64,000 bases of DNA, taken from the NCBI RefSeq assembly GCF_947495025.1, contig NZ_CANLXG010000002.1, forward strand, positions 1,141,001 through 1,205,000. Reading direction: 5' to 3'. The translations under genes and the position numbers were made by a program. The notes beneath the pieces were generated by a model. The model was not told the DNA's origin. It did not search any database and saw only the letters and a list, made by a program, of their open reading frames with translations. Source of the stretch: an uncultured Roseobacter sp. (GTDB lineage Bacteria; Pseudomonadota; Alphaproteobacteria; Rhodobacterales; Rhodobacteraceae). This document shows, piece after piece, positions 53,354-62,576 of the stretch (the first letter of the stretch is position 1; each line of letters opens with the position of its first letter).

Positions 53354-54607
53354 TCAGCGCAGCGCACGCCCCTTGAGAATCGCATCCGGACCGAAACGGG
53401 CTCTGATACTGTCTGTTGCCCGTTCCGCTTCGGTACGGGTGCGGGCTTCAGGGTCCAGCAGGTCTCCGGAGCGGTCCGCGCCCGAATCTTCGATCAGGTC
53501 TGACAGCCCGCAGCCAAGCAGCCGGTAAGGGCCCTCATCTCCGACCTGGTCAAAAAGTCCGCGCGCTGTTCTGTAGACGGTGTCGGCCATCTGCGTCGCG
53601 TCCCGCAGGCTGATGCGTCGACTGAGCAGGGAGTGGTCCGCGCGTTTCAGTTTCAGCGTTACCACGCGGCCTGCGAGACCTTTCGCCTTCGCGCGGTCTG
53701 AAACCTTCTCGGCCATACGCCAGAGATGACCATCGAGCAGATCCGGGTCTGCGGTGTCTTCGGAAAACGTTGTCTCATTGGAGATAGACTTCATAGGTGC
53801 ATGTGAGGAAACGCGGCGGCTGTCCTGTCCACGCGCAAGATGCCAGAGCCGGTCGCCCATCGACCCGAAACGAGCGACCAGATCGGTCCGGTCCCACCGG
53901 AGCAGGTCTGAAAAAGTGCGGATTCCGGCCTTGTCCAGCGATGCCTGGGCTGACTGCCCCACCCCCCAGATCAGGCGAACAGGCTTGTCACGCAGGAAGT
54001 CACTGGTTTCGGCTCTGCCAATCACCGAAAACCCATGCGGCTTGTTCAGATCAGACGCGACCTTGGCCAGAAATTTATTGTGGCTGAGGCCGATTGAGCC
54101 GGTCAGGCCAAGCTCGGTCCGCATCCGGCGGATCAGCCGGGCCAGCATAACGGCGGGCGGCGCACCATGCAGGCGCGCAGTTCCTGAAAGGTCCATAAAT
54201 GCCTCATCAAGAGACAGGGGTTCGATGTCGGGCGTCATTTCTTCCATCATCTGCCGTATCGCCCGGGAAACCTCGACATAGGCATCCATACGCGGCCTGA
54301 TGATCACAGCCTCGGGGCACAGCTTCAGCGCCTGAAACATCGGCATGGCAGAACGGACGCCGCGGATGCGCGCCACATAACATGCAGTGGACACGACACC
54401 GCGCCGGCCGCCGCCGATAATCACTGGCTTGTCCTGCAGGGAGGGATCGTCCCGCTTTTCGACCGATGCGTAAAAGGCGTCGCAGTCCATATGGGCGATG
54501 GAAAGATCGCGCAGCTCGGGGTGCGAAATCACGCGCGGGCTGCCACAGGCCGGACAGCGTCGGCCGGTTTCAAATTCTGTGAGGCAGTCGCGGCAAAGAG
54601 CAGGCAT
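53354..54607 (-). CDS. dinB: DNA polymerase IV with N-terminal zinc ribbon
   Basis: 417 aa Y-family translesion polymerase. Palm motifs AHMDCDAFYASVEKRDD (catalytic Asp) and EPLSLDEAFMDLSG (SLDE) are intact, with the finger motif YVARIRGVRSAMPMF and the little-finger domain after about residue 270. Residues 1-38 add a CxxC...CxxC module (CRDCLTEFE and CPACGSP), which standard E. coli DinB lacks. No SOS box was noted upstream. Confidence 0.93.
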   Translation of the reverse strand: MPALCRDCLTEFETGRRCPACGSPRVISHPELRDLSIAHMDCDAFYASVEKRDDPSLQDKPVIIGGGRRGVVSTACYVARIRGVRSAMPMFQALKLCPEAVIIRPRMDAYVEVSRAIRQMMEEMTPDIEPLSLDEAFMDLSGTARLHGAPPAVMLARLIRRMRTELGLTGSIGLSHNKFLAKVASDLNKPHGFSVIGRAETSDFLRDKPVRLIWGVGQSAQASLDKAGIRTFSDLLRWDRTDLVARFGSMGDRLWHLARGQDSRRVSSHAPMKSISNETTFSEDTADPDLLDGHLWRMAEKVSDRAKAKGLAGRVVTLKLKRADHSLLSRRISLRDATQMADTVYRTARGLFDQVGDEGPYRLLGCGLSDLIEDSGADRSGDLLDPEARTRTEAERATDSIRARFGPDAILKGRALR

Positions 54608-54688
54608 CTGTGAATTGCATCAGATCAGGACAGGAACACCGACAACTGTATCTGTTGTGATGCGGGTTGCCCATCGTATCTGTGGCAG

Positions 54689-54717
54689 AAAAACCCCCCG
54701 CTGCCTGAAGCGGGGGG
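54689..54717 (-). terminator. Strong intrinsic terminator upstream of dinB
   Basis: Minus strand: 9-bp stem CCCCCCGCT/AGCGGGGGG with a 6-nt loop, followed by TTTTT. It terminates a transcript coming from the pyrF side, 82 bp before the dinB start, and bounds the candidate RNA to its right. Confidence 0.9.
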
Positions 54718-54890
54718 AGGTAACGAACCTCAGGAAGACATGGTCCGTTGGGGAGTATCACCTTACGTCAACTTACCACCACAGGGTGAATCCGCCGAGC
54801 GTCTTTTGCGGGAAACGGACTACATACAGTTGTCTGTTGTGCTTCCGCCACAGTTTGTTGAGTAAAATGGTGGGTGATTCCTCATCCATC
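54718..54890 (-). ncRNA. Candidate structured small RNA, about 170 nt plus terminator
   Basis: Between pyrF and the terminator, the minus strand can fold as an interrupted rod. Outer stem GAGGAAT (54883-54877) pairs with GTTACCTC (54725-54718, one bulge); middle stem GTCCGTT pairs with AACGGAC; inner TTCACC pairs with GGTGA. The terminator hairpin follows directly. Length and layout recall 6S RNA, but no signature base was recognised. A 38-codon frame (ATG 54889 to TAA 54773, ending FTLWW) occupies the same stretch without a clear ribosome-binding site and is the alternative. Confidence 0.3.
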
Positions 54891-54926
54891 CACAGGCTGT
54901 GTACAACTATGAATTGTTATTGAAAA

Positions 54927-55643
54927 TCAGCGATTTGGGTTGTGAGCCTGAGGACTGTTGAGCTCTGACACGATCGCCTGCGCGGCGGTGCGCGGGTCTT
55001 CTGCTTTCCAGACGGGACGGCCGACCACAATATGATCTGCGCCATCAGCAACCGCCTGGGCAGGTGTTGCGACTCGTTTCTGGTCCCCCAGATCGGCGCC
55101 TGCAGGCCGCACGCCGGGTGTTACAATGAGCCGTCCTTCGGCCTCTGGCAATGAGCGGATCAGTGCGGCTTCCCGGGGTGAGGCGATAACACCGTCCGCT
55201 CCGGCTTCGAAGGCGCGCGCGGCACGCGTCTGCACCAGATCGGGGATGTCGCCTGGCACAATCAGCCCGGCATCAAGATCAGCCCGGTCCAGCGATGTCA
55301 GGATGGTCACCGCGAGAATCTTTGTCTGCGATCCTCTGGCACCCTCGCGTGCTGCGCGTACAACATGGGGGTCACCGTGCACTGTCAGAAAATCGAGATC
55401 AAACTGTGCCAGACCCCGCACGGCAGCCTCGACCGTGGCACCGATGTCAAAGAGCTTCAGATCCAGAAAGATCCGCTTGCCATGTTCCTGCCTGAGCTCG
55501 CTGGCCAGAGCCAGCCCCCCGCCGGTAAGCATACCAAGGCCGATTTTGTAGAAACTGACGGCGTCTCCGATCTTTTCGGCCAGCGCCAGCCCGGCAACGG
55601 CATGCGGCACATCGAGTGCTACGATCAACCTGTCATCTGTCAT
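54927..55643 (-). CDS. pyrF: Orotidine 5'-phosphate decarboxylase
   Basis: 238 aa from ATG 55643 (MTDDRLIVALDVP) with a GGGGGA site upstream; the frame extends to 55820 through a terminator and is not used. Catalytic Lys/Asp network in RIFLDLKLFDIGATVEAAV, phosphate-binding end VTPGVRPAGAD and DHIVVGRPVWKAEDP. Final step of UMP synthesis. Confidence 0.97.
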   Translation of the reverse strand: MTDDRLIVALDVPHAVAGLALAEKIGDAVSFYKIGLGMLTGGGLALASELRQEHGKRIFLDLKLFDIGATVEAAVRGLAQFDLDFLTVHGDPHVVRAAREGARGSQTKILAVTILTSLDRADLDAGLIVPGDIPDLVQTRAARAFEAGADGVIASPREAALIRSLPEAEGRLIVTPGVRPAGADLGDQKRVATPAQAVADGADHIVVGRPVWKAEDPRTAAQAIVSELNSPQAHNPNR

Positions 55644-55709
55644 TGTCTGTCCCCCGGAATCCTGCGAGGTGATTAGGCCTGCGGGCGGAAAATGTCTATG
55701 CGCCAGCGC

Positions 55710-55742
55710 AAAAACCCGGAACACGCCGAAGCATGTTCCGGG
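55710..55742 (-). terminator. Very strong intrinsic terminator upstream of pyrF
   Basis: Minus strand: a 12-bp stem (CCCGGAACA, a T-G pair, GC) closed by a TTCG tetraloop, followed by TTTTT. It lies before the pyrF start, so it ends a separate minus-strand transcript arising between here and clpB. Confidence 0.92.
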
Positions 55743-55749
55743 TAAGCTG

Positions 55750-55884
55750 TCAGTCAGCTGTCTGCACCACAGGAAACGGTCCGGGGAAGCGGTCTTGTTT
55801 CCATACGCGCGGTGCGCCATCCGATGTCAGGCAGGCAAAACAGGCCCACTGGTTACACTGTTGGCGCTGGTGTTCATTTGCGTG
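55750..55884 (-). other. Open frame without a normal start codon, just before a terminator
   Basis: A 44-codon stop-to-stop frame on the minus strand ends at TGA 55752-55750, 8 bp before the terminator. It reads HANEHQRQQCNQ, then WACFACLTSDGAPRVWKQDR, then FPGPFPVVQTAD, a protein-like sequence with a CNQWACFAC cysteine cluster. No ATG, GTG or TTG precedes the conserved-looking part in frame; an ATG (55876-55874) lies one frame off. It may be a frame-disrupted or non-AUG small gene, or the resemblance to protein may be chance. Confidence 0.3.
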
Positions 55885-56042
55885 TCACCTGTTTTGCGCC
55901 CCCACATCACATTTCTAGCGACTGTCCGGTACGGGGTAACGGGGAATGGAACGCAGGCTTTCCCATCCTGTTTTTCTGATCTGGATCAGTGTGCGCCCGG
56001 CGTCTTTGTTGCATGATCTTTTCTGTGGTGCGGGTCGGCGGT
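55885..56042. other. Divergent promoter region between the small minus-strand unit and clpB
   Basis: No gene seen. Contains a perfect 14-bp palindrome, CTGATCTGGATCAG (55976-55989), a possible regulator site. Confidence 0.35.
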
Positions 56043-56071
56043 CTTGAAGCAGGCAGACTGCAGCACCAGAT
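56043..56071 (+). promoter_or_regulatory. Candidate heat-shock (RpoH-type) promoter of clpB
   Basis: CTTGAA (56043-56048) followed after 15 bp by CACCAGAT, a partial match to the sigma-32 -10 element, about 80 bp before the clpB start. The -10 is weak. Confidence 0.28.
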
Positions 56072-56150
56072 TACACCTGAGGCCCGTGGGGCCGGTACGC
56101 CGCAAAGCCGGGTGCCGGACAGGTGGGCGCTTGTACAAAGGAGAATGACC

Positions 56151-58769
56151 ATGGACTTGAACAGGTTCACGGAACGGTCACGCGGTTTCATTCAGGCCGC
56201 TCAGACCATTGCAACGCGCGAAAGCCATCAGCGGCTGGCGCCTGAGCATCTGCTCAAAGCATTGCTGGATGACGACCAGGGATTTGCATCAAACCTGATT
56301 CAGGCGGCGGGTGGTAAACCTGCGCGTGTGCGTGAAGCACTCGCGCTTACGCTGGGAAAGATGCCCAAAGTGACCGGCGATGCAGCCCAGGTCTACCTGG
56401 ATAATACAACCCAGAAGGTTCTGGCCGAAGCCGAAGCGCTGGCAAAGAAAGCCGGCGACAGTTTTGTACCGGCCGAACGCCTCCTGATGGCGCTGGCAAT
56501 GGTGAAGTCGGGGGCAAAAAGTGCACTGGATACGGGCGACGTTACGGCTCAGGCGCTGAATTCGGCCATCAATGACGTGCGCAAGGGGCGCACCGCTGAC
56601 AGTGCGACCGCCGAAGACGGCTATGACGCGCTGAAGAAATACGCAATGGACCTCACGGAGCGGGCCGAGGCGGGTAAAATTGACCCGATCATCGGGCGTG
56701 ACGAAGAAATTCGCCGCGCCATGCAGGTTCTGAGCCGCCGGACCAAGAACAACCCGGTACTGATCGGTGAGCCTGGTGTGGGTAAGACCGCCATTGCCGA
56801 AGGCCTGGCCCTGCGCATTGTTAACGGTGATGTGCCGGAAGGACTGCGCAACAAAAAACTGCTTGCGCTGGATATGGGCGCGCTGATCGCCGGCGCGAAA
56901 TACCGGGGTGAGTTTGAGGAGCGGCTGAAAGCCGTGCTGACCGAAGTTACCGAAGCGGCAGGCGAAATCATTCTGTTCATCGACGAGATGCACACGCTGG
57001 TCGGCGCCGGCAAAACCGATGGCGCAATGGATGCGGCGAACCTCATCAAACCTGCGCTGGCGCGGGGCGAGCTGCACTGTGTGGGTGCGACGACGCTGGA
57101 TGAATATCGCAAGTATGTCGAGAAGGATGCAGCACTCGCGCGTCGGTTCCAGCCTGTAATGATCCTCGAGCCCACGGTCGAGGATACGGTCAGTATTCTG
57201 CGCGGTATCAAGGAGAAATACGAGTTGCACCACGGCGTGCGCATTTCCGACAGTGCGCTGGTCTCTGCGGCGACGCTGAGCCACCGTTATATCACCGATC
57301 GGTTCCTGCCGGACAAGGCGATCGACCTTGTGGATGAGGCGGCAAGCCGCCTGCGCATGGAGGTTGACAGCAAGCCCGAAGAACTGGACGCGCTGGACCG
57401 CCAGATTATGCAGCTGCAGATCGAGGCCGAGGCGTTGAAAAAAGAGGACGACGCCGCGTCGAGGGACCGGCTTGAGCGTCTGGAAAAGGAGCTGTCCGGT
57501 CTGATGCAGCAAAGCGCCGAGATGACAGCGCGCTGGCAGGCGGAACGCGATAAACTGGCGGGTGCACGCGATATCAAGGAGCAGCTTGATCATGCGCGCG
57601 CAGAGCTGGAGATCGCCAAGCGCGAGGGCAACCTCGGCAAAGCGGGTGAGCTGTCTTATGGCGTGATACCGCAACTGGAGAAAAAGCTCGAAGAAGCCGA
57701 AAACCACGACGACAGTGACGTAATGGTCGAAGAGGCGGTGCGGCCTGAGCAGATCGCAAGCGTTGTTGAGCGCTGGACGGGCATTCCCGCCGGCCGGATG
57801 CTGGAGGGTGAGCGCGATAAGCTGCTGCGCATGGAAGACCAGCTTCATAACCGTGTTATCGGTCAGGACAGGGCCGTCCGGTCGGTCGCCAATGCGGTGC
57901 GCCGTGCGCGTGCGGGTCTGAACGACGAGAACCGGCCGCTGGGCTCGTTCCTGTTCCTCGGGCCGACAGGTGTGGGCAAGACCGAGCTGACCAAAGCGGT
58001 GGCCGAATTCCTCTTTGATGACGACAGCGCGATGGTGCGCATCGACATGTCAGAGTTCATGGAGAAACACGCGGTCGCCCGTCTGATCGGCGCGCCTCCC
58101 GGGTATGTCGGCTATGACGAAGGCGGTGTGCTGACCGAAGCGGTGCGGCGCAGGCCCTATCAGGTTGTGCTGTTCGACGAGGTCGAAAAGGCGCATCCGG
58201 ACGTGTTCAACGTGCTGCTGCAGGTCCTCGACGATGGGGTGCTGACCGACGGTCAGGGCCGGACGGTGGATTTCAAGCAGACGCTGATCATCCTGACGTC
58301 AAATCTCGGGGCACAGGCGCTGAGCCATCTGCCGGACGGAGCCGATGCCTCAGACGCGCACCGGGATGTGATGGATGCGGTGAATGCGCATTTCCGGCCT
58401 GAATTCCTGAACCGGCTGGACGAAACGATCATCTTTGACCGGCTGAGCCGTGATAATATGGACGGTATTGTCACCATCCAGATGGCGCGTCTGCTCAAAC
58501 GTCTTGCCGGTCGCAAGATCACGCTCGATCTGGACGATGGTGCCCGCAAATGGCTGGCGGACGAGGGCTATGACCCGGTTTATGGTGCCCGCCCGCTGAA
58601 ACGTGTGATCCAGCGCGCGCTGCAGAACCCACTGGCAGAGATGCTGCTGGCCGGTGACGTGAAGGACGGCGAGACTATTCAGGTCAGCGCGGGCAGTGAT
58701 GGACTGATTATCGGTGACCGGGTGGCGGCCAGTAACAGACCCAAACCGGATGACGCGGTGATCCACTGA
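56151..58769 (+). CDS. clpB: ATP-dependent chaperone ClpB
   Basis: 872 aa disaggregase. The start at ATG 56151 ([15 protein letters not shown]) has AAGGAG seven bases upstream; an ATG six bases earlier is too close to it. N-domain (residues 1-145), first AAA+ domain with Walker A GEPGVGKT (about residue 206), coiled-coil middle domain (about 395-525), second AAA+ domain with GPTGVGKTE (about 604) and pore loop GYVGYDEGG. Works with DnaK to dissolve aggregates in the cytoplasm. Followed by its own terminator. Confidence 0.97.
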   Translation: MDLNRFTERSRGFIQAAQTIATRESHQRLAPEHLLKALLDDDQGFASNLIQAAGGKPARVREALALTLGKMPKVTGDAAQVYLDNTTQKVLAEAEALAKKAGDSFVPAERLLMALAMVKSGAKSALDTGDVTAQALNSAINDVRKGRTADSATAEDGYDALKKYAMDLTERAEAGKIDPIIGRDEEIRRAMQVLSRRTKNNPVLIGEPGVGKTAIAEGLALRIVNGDVPEGLRNKKLLALDMGALIAGAKYRGEFEERLKAVLTEVTEAAGEIILFIDEMHTLVGAGKTDGAMDAANLIKPALARGELHCVGATTLDEYRKYVEKDAALARRFQPVMILEPTVEDTVSILRGIKEKYELHHGVRISDSALVSAATLSHRYITDRFLPDKAIDLVDEAASRLRMEVDSKPEELDALDRQIMQLQIEAEALKKEDDAASRDRLERLEKELSGLMQQSAEMTARWQAERDKLAGARDIKEQLDHARAELEIAKREGNLGKAGELSYGVIPQLEKKLEEAENHDDSDVMVEEAVRPEQIASVVERWTGIPAGRMLEGERDKLLRMEDQLHNRVIGQDRAVRSVANAVRRARAGLNDENRPLGSFLFLGPTGVGKTELTKAVAEFLFDDDSAMVRIDMSEFMEKHAVARLIGAPPGYVGYDEGGVLTEAVRRRPYQVVLFDEVEKAHPDVFNVLLQVLDDGVLTDGQGRTVDFKQTLIILTSNLGAQALSHLPDGADASDAHRDVMDAVNAHFRPEFLNRLDETIIFDRLSRDNMDGIVTIQMARLLKRLAGRKITLDLDDGARKWLADEGYDPVYGARPLKRVIQRALQNPLAEMLLAGDVKDGETIQVSAGSDGLIIGDRVAASNRPKPDDAVIH

Positions 58770-58793
58770 TCCTGCTCTTTTGTGACGTTCTCC

Positions 58794-58819
58794 AAAGGCC
58801 CGCTCCGGCGGGCCTTTTT
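58794..58819 (+). terminator. Intrinsic terminator of clpB
   Basis: AAAGGCCCGC-TCCG-GCGGGCCTTTTT, an 8-bp-plus GC stem with T-run, 25 bp after the clpB stop. Confidence 0.92.
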
Positions 58820-59086
58820 CTGTTTTTGCCGATGGTCTTTCGGTCGCCCCAAAGCGCGGACACTGCAAAGCACAGGCACTCCGCTCGCGTTTGCGGACCA
58901 ACGTAATGTACCGACAGGAGCTCTTTGCAAAAGGACACATTGCGCCACGCCGCATGTGACTGCAGCGACGTTGTCGGCTTCAGAGTAACGAACAGTAACC
59001 TGCTCTATCACCAGTTCGTGAATCTATTGTGTTCATAGTCACTTAGACGTGTATCAGTTGTGTAGTGCGCGTTTGCTACCACGCAA
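58820..59086. other. Upstream region of the spondin-domain gene, no gene seen
   Basis: 267 bp with falling GC content toward the next gene. Short frames on both strands lack ribosome-binding sites. Probably promoter DNA. Confidence 0.4.
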
Positions 59087-59104
59087 GTGTAAGTGATTTT
59101 ACAC
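59087..59104. promoter_or_regulatory. Inverted repeat upstream of the spondin-domain gene
   Basis: GTGTAA-N6-TTACAC, 6-bp perfect arms, ends 29 bp before the ATG. A position this close to the start suggests an operator or a leader hairpin. Confidence 0.35.
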
Positions 59105-59132
59105 CAAAAACAGAAAACAGTTCCGGGAGCGC

Positions 59133-60023
59133 ATGATGCACAGATTTCTCACAACAACCCTTTTGGCTGCCACGTCACTGGCGGCATTCAGCGCCGCGGC
59201 CAACGCGACCACGCTGCAGATCAGTGTGACACACAACGGGACTACGCCCCTTTTTATCACACCGCTCTATACCGCTTTCCACAATGGCGATTTTGACCCG
59301 GTCACCATCGGTGAAACCGCGTCCGTTGGTCTCGAGGATCTGGCGGAAACCGGACGTTTCGGCCCGGCAAGCGACCCGGATACGATTGCGGCGCAACGGG
59401 CGCGTGAAGGCGGTGGTGGCGTACCGGCACCTGTCTTTGGCAACGCAGGTCCGGGACCGGTTTTCTCGCCCGGTATCGGCCCCGGCCAGGTCGGTGGTGA
59501 TGCAGGTTCGACAATTGTGGAGATCGCTGACCCGCTGGATGATCGGTTCTTTACCTTCCTCGCGATGATCCTGCCGTCCAACGACACGTTTATTGCCAAC
59601 CTGGATCCGATCGAGATTTTTGGCCTCGATGGTTCTTTTCTTGGTCCGAAGACAATCGTTGTCGGCGGAGATAACATCTTTGATGCAGGGACCGAGACAA
59701 ATGACCTGAGCGTGGACGGCGGAGCCGCGTTTGTTCAGGGTGCTGATATCAGTGCAGGCGGCGTTGAGGGTGGCACTGTCCAACAGGCTCTGGGGCTTGA
59801 TTTCGGCGGCGGAATTGACCTTGCGCCCCCCGGATCTGACCCTTCTCTGGCTCCGCTTGCAACGCTGAGTGGTTTCTTTGATTTCACAGCGTCTGATTTC
59901 AATCTTCTGACTATCGAAATAACGGATGTAACGCCTGCACCAGTTCCGGTTCCTGCGTCAGGGTTGTTACTGCTGGCTGGTATTGGCGGCCTCGTTACCG
60001 CGCGTCGCCGCAGCAGGGTCTGA
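59133..60023 (+). CDS. Spondin-domain-like exported protein with VPLPA-CTERM sorting signal
   Basis: 296 aa (ATG 59133, or 59136 with better spacing from GGGAG). Signal peptide LLAATSLAAFSAAANA. The mature part begins TTLQISVTHNGTTPLFITPL, then TAFHNGDFDPV, spondin-N-like. The C-terminus has the tripartite sorting signal: PVPVPASGLLLLAGIGGL followed by a basic RRRSR tail, a VPLPA-CTERM variant of PEP-CTERM. Probably sorted to the cell surface by an exosortase-type system encoded elsewhere. Confidence 0.88.
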   Translation: MMHRFLTTTLLAATSLAAFSAAANATTLQISVTHNGTTPLFITPLYTAFHNGDFDPVTIGETASVGLEDLAETGRFGPASDPDTIAAQRAREGGGGVPAPVFGNAGPGPVFSPGIGPGQVGGDAGSTIVEIADPLDDRFFTFLAMILPSNDTFIANLDPIEIFGLDGSFLGPKTIVVGGDNIFDAGTETNDLSVDGGAAFVQGADISAGGVEGGTVQQALGLDFGGGIDLAPPGSDPSLAPLATLSGFFDFTASDFNLLTIEITDVTPAPVPVPASGLLLLAGIGGLVTARRRSRV

Positions 60024-60036
60024 AGGCAGGCAAACC

Positions 60037-60080
60037 AAAAAAACGGGCTTTGCACGATCTGGCAAAGCCCGCTTTTGTTT
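60037..60080. terminator. Bidirectional terminator between the spondin and fasciclin genes
   Basis: Ten-bp stem CGGGCTTTGC/GCAAAGCCCG with an A-run on the left and TTTTGTTTT on the right, serving both strands: the end of the spondin gene and the convergent fasciclin gene. Confidence 0.88.
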
Positions 60081-60161
60081 TCAGCCGACGGGCTGATCAC
60101 CCGATCGCTGCTTTGTGCGGTGTTGCGCGCCCTGCCGGGGCCCGGCGCGCGGCACTTCAGC

Positions 60162-60650
60162 TTAGGCTTCCGGCGGCAGGATGACGGCGTCGATGACGTG
60201 GATCACACCGTTGGACGTTTCAATGTCGGCAGTCACAACGGAGGCGTCGTTGACCATTACGCCATTGTCGAGGTCGATGGTGATGTCAGAGCCCTGAACC
60301 GTTGCGGCTGTCATATCGTCAGACAGGTCTGTGGACATGACCTTGCCCGGTACCACGTGATATGTCAGCACGGCGATCAGCTGGTCTTTGTTTTCGGGCT
60401 TGAGCAGCGTTTCGACGGTGCCTTCGGGCAGCGCGGCAAATGCCTCATCCGTGGGGGCGAAGACAGTGAACGGTCCTTCACTTTTGAGCGTGTCCACGAG
60501 GTCAGCGGCGCTGACTGCTGCAACGAGTGTTTCAAATGTGCCCGCGTTCACGGCGGTATCGACAATGTCCTTTTTGCCGCTGCCTGCGATGACGGCTGTG
60601 CCTGCGATGGCGGCTGCGGCGGTCAGGGTAATGAGTGTCTTGCGAAACAT
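60162..60650 (-). CDS. Fasciclin (FAS1) domain protein, exported
   Basis: 162 aa from ATG 60650 with AGGAGAAA upstream; a longer frame to 60734 lacks a site. Signal peptide [19 protein letters not shown]. One FAS1 domain: [36 protein letters not shown] (H1 motif), YHVVPGKV and the terminal [13 protein letters not shown] (H2 motif). Likely periplasmic or surface adhesion/stress protein. Confidence 0.93.
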   Translation of the reverse strand: MFRKTLITLTAAAAIAGTAVIAGSGKKDIVDTAVNAGTFETLVAAVSAADLVDTLKSEGPFTVFAPTDEAFAALPEGTVETLLKPENKDQLIAVLTYHVVPGKVMSTDLSDDMTAATVQGSDITIDLDNGVMVNDASVVTADIETSNGVIHVIDAVILPPEA

Positions 60651-60915
60651 ATGGTTTCTCCTGTCTGTTGCTACACTGTTGTCTGCCGTGTCTGGCATTG
60701 AGAGGGAAACGCAGCCAGGTGCCTTCCGGATCACCGGGGTTTTTCGCCTGGGTGATTTGACAGCAGAAAGCGGCGACCTAAGCCGCGCGATTTTCTGGTT
60801 TCAAATAACGAAAATGTCAGAATCTTTTCGGAATCCGCGGTGATCCGGGCCGATATAGATTGACGCGGACCAGAGCATGGCGGCACACAGCACCTGCAGC
60901 AAAAGGAATACCGCG

Positions 60916-61566
60916 ATGCAGATGCCACCCGGGATGGTAATTTTCGACTGTGACGGTGTTCTGGTAGACAGCGAACCGCTGACTGATCGGGTGCTCCGGC
61001 GTTCACTTGCCCGTTATGGCCTCAATATCAGTACTGAAGAAGTGTCAGGGCTCTTTCTGGGCGGGACAATCGCGGGGGTTATGCAGAAAGCCTGTGATCT
61101 TGGTGCCGACCTGCCGGACAGCTGGGTAGACGATATATATGCAGAGATTTTTGAAGTGCTCGAGCGTGACGTCGAGATTGTGCCCGGCGCAGCGGGCGTT
61201 CTTGATGCACTCGACGCGGCCGGTATCCTTTATGCGGTTGGATCAAACGGGCCGCACCGCAAAATGGAGATCACGCTGGAACGGACCGGGCTGGCCGGGC
61301 GGCTGGCCGGGCGGGTGTGGTCGCGTGAGGATGTGCCGAACCCCAAGCCGGCGCCGGATGTCTATCTGGCCGCAGCTCAGGCAGCCGGTGTATCACCGCA
61401 TCGCTGCGTGGTCGTCGAGGACAGCCCGAACGGCGCACGCGCCGGTGTTGCGGCGGGCATGTATACAGTGGGTTTCGCTGCGCAGACAGACCGCGCTGCC
61501 CTGCTTGAGGTCTGTGATGCGGTCTTTGACGCCATGCCGGAACTTCCGGCGCTGCTGGGCCTCTGA
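60916..61566 (+). CDS. HAD-superfamily phosphatase (beta-phosphoglucomutase-like)
   Basis: 216 aa from ATG 60916 (AAAAGGA upstream). Motif I VIFDCDGVLVDSEPL (catalytic Asp pair), motif II in YAVGSNGPHRK, motif III Lys and motif IV in VVVEDSPNGARAGVAAG. The cap domain between residues 20 and 85 indicates subclass I. Substrate undetermined; 2-phosphoglycolate or sugar phosphates are typical. A 12-bp tandem duplication (61291-61314) encodes LAGRLAGR. Confidence 0.9.
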   Translation: MQMPPGMVIFDCDGVLVDSEPLTDRVLRRSLARYGLNISTEEVSGLFLGGTIAGVMQKACDLGADLPDSWVDDIYAEIFEVLERDVEIVPGAAGVLDALDAAGILYAVGSNGPHRKMEITLERTGLAGRLAGRVWSREDVPNPKPAPDVYLAAAQAAGVSPHRCVVVEDSPNGARAGVAAGMYTVGFAAQTDRAALLEVCDAVFDAMPELPALLGL

Positions 61567-61670
61567 CGCCATTCGTTACAGTCTGCTGTCCGGATTGTGA
61601 GGCAAATTGGTTTGGACGTGGCCCGCGCGGCCTCTACATCAATCGAAACGAGATTTGACCGGAGCACTGA

Positions 61671-62576
61671 ATGGCTTTCCGCTGGAAGAACAGACTGACT
61701 GATAATGATGTGACAGATGAGGCGGTATACCTGAACCGCCGTCAGCTCATGGGCGCGGCTGCCGCAGGCCTTGGTCTGGCCGCCGCGGGCAACCGCGCTG
61801 CAGCCGCAGAAGACCTGGAGCCCAATTCCTGGGAAGACATCACAGAGTACAATAACTTCTACGAGTTCGGCACCGACAAGGGTGATCCGAAACGCTATGC
61901 CCATGCGCTGACCATTGACCCCTGGAGCGTGAAGATCGACGGGATGGTCGATAACCCGGGCGATTATGCTTTTGAGGACATCATGAAAGCGATGACCATC
62001 GAGGAACGGCTTTACCGTTTCCGCTGTGTCGAAGCCTGGTCAATGGTGATCCCCTGGAACGGTTTTGAACTGGCAGACATGCTGAACATGGCGGGCGTCC
62101 AAAGCGGCGCGAGATATGTCCGGTTTGAAACCCTGTATCGTCCCGAAGAGATGCACGGGCAGAAGGCCACCTGGATTGACTGGCCTTATATCGAAGGGTT
62201 GCGCCTTGATGAGGCGATGCATCCTCTGACCATTATGGCCACGGGTATTTATGGCCGTGATATCCCGAAACAGAACGGCGCCCCGCTGCGTCTGGTGGTG
62301 CCGTGGAAATACGGGTTCAAATCCATCAAGTCGATTGTGCGGATCACCCTGACGGATGAGCAACCGGTCAACACCTGGCAACAGCTCCAGCCGCGCGAGT
62401 ACGGGTTCTATTCCAACGTAAACCCGGAGGTGGACCATCCCCGGTGGACCCAGGCGACAGAGCGGGTGATCGGGGGCGGGCTGTTCTCGCCGCGCATCCC
62501 GACCCTGATGTTCAACGGATATGAAGAAGAGGTGGCGTCGATGTATGCGGGCATGGATCTGACAAAGTTCTACTGA
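61671..62576 (+). CDS. msrP: Protein-methionine-sulfoxide reductase catalytic subunit MsrP
   Basis: 301 aa periplasmic molybdoenzyme (YedY). Twin-arginine signal [19 protein letters not shown] (after about residue 24), with cleavage near AAAA-EDL. The molybdenum-ligating Cys is in [19 protein letters not shown] (about C119), and [14 protein letters not shown] is family-typical. Repairs oxidised methionines in periplasmic proteins, taking electrons from MsrQ. Its 3' end overlaps a convergent DUF2306 gene by 7 bp. Confidence 0.95.
   Translation: MAFRWKNRLTDNDVTDEAVYLNRRQLMGAAAAGLGLAAAGNRAAAAEDLEPNSWEDITEYNNFYEFGTDKGDPKRYAHALTIDPWSVKIDGMVDNPGDYAFEDIMKAMTIEERLYRFRCVEAWSMVIPWNGFELADMLNMAGVQSGARYVRFETLYRPEEMHGQKATWIDWPYIEGLRLDEAMHPLTIMATGIYGRDIPKQNGAPLRLVVPWKYGFKSIKSIVRITLTDEQPVNTWQQLQPREYGFYSNVNPEVDHPRWTQATERVIGGGLFSPRIPTLMFNGYEEEVASMYAGMDLTKFY

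Noticed and set aside
55669..56016. 115-codon plus-strand frame upstream of clpB
   Set aside because: Crosses the strong minus-strand terminator hairpin and has no family resemblance or ribosome-binding site.
56289..57848. 519-codon open frame on the minus strand opposite clpB
   Set aside because: Antisense shadow of a strongly conserved gene; no start site signal and no domain.
60651..60915. TGATCC-like sequences in the fasciclin/HAD intergenic region as RpoE promoters
   Set aside because: The -35-like hexamers are present, but no TAAGA-type -10 follows at suitable spacing.
61291..61314. Two 12-bp direct repeats in the HAD gene
   Set aside because: In-frame duplication (LAGRLAGR) in a GC-rich helix; no sign of instability or function.
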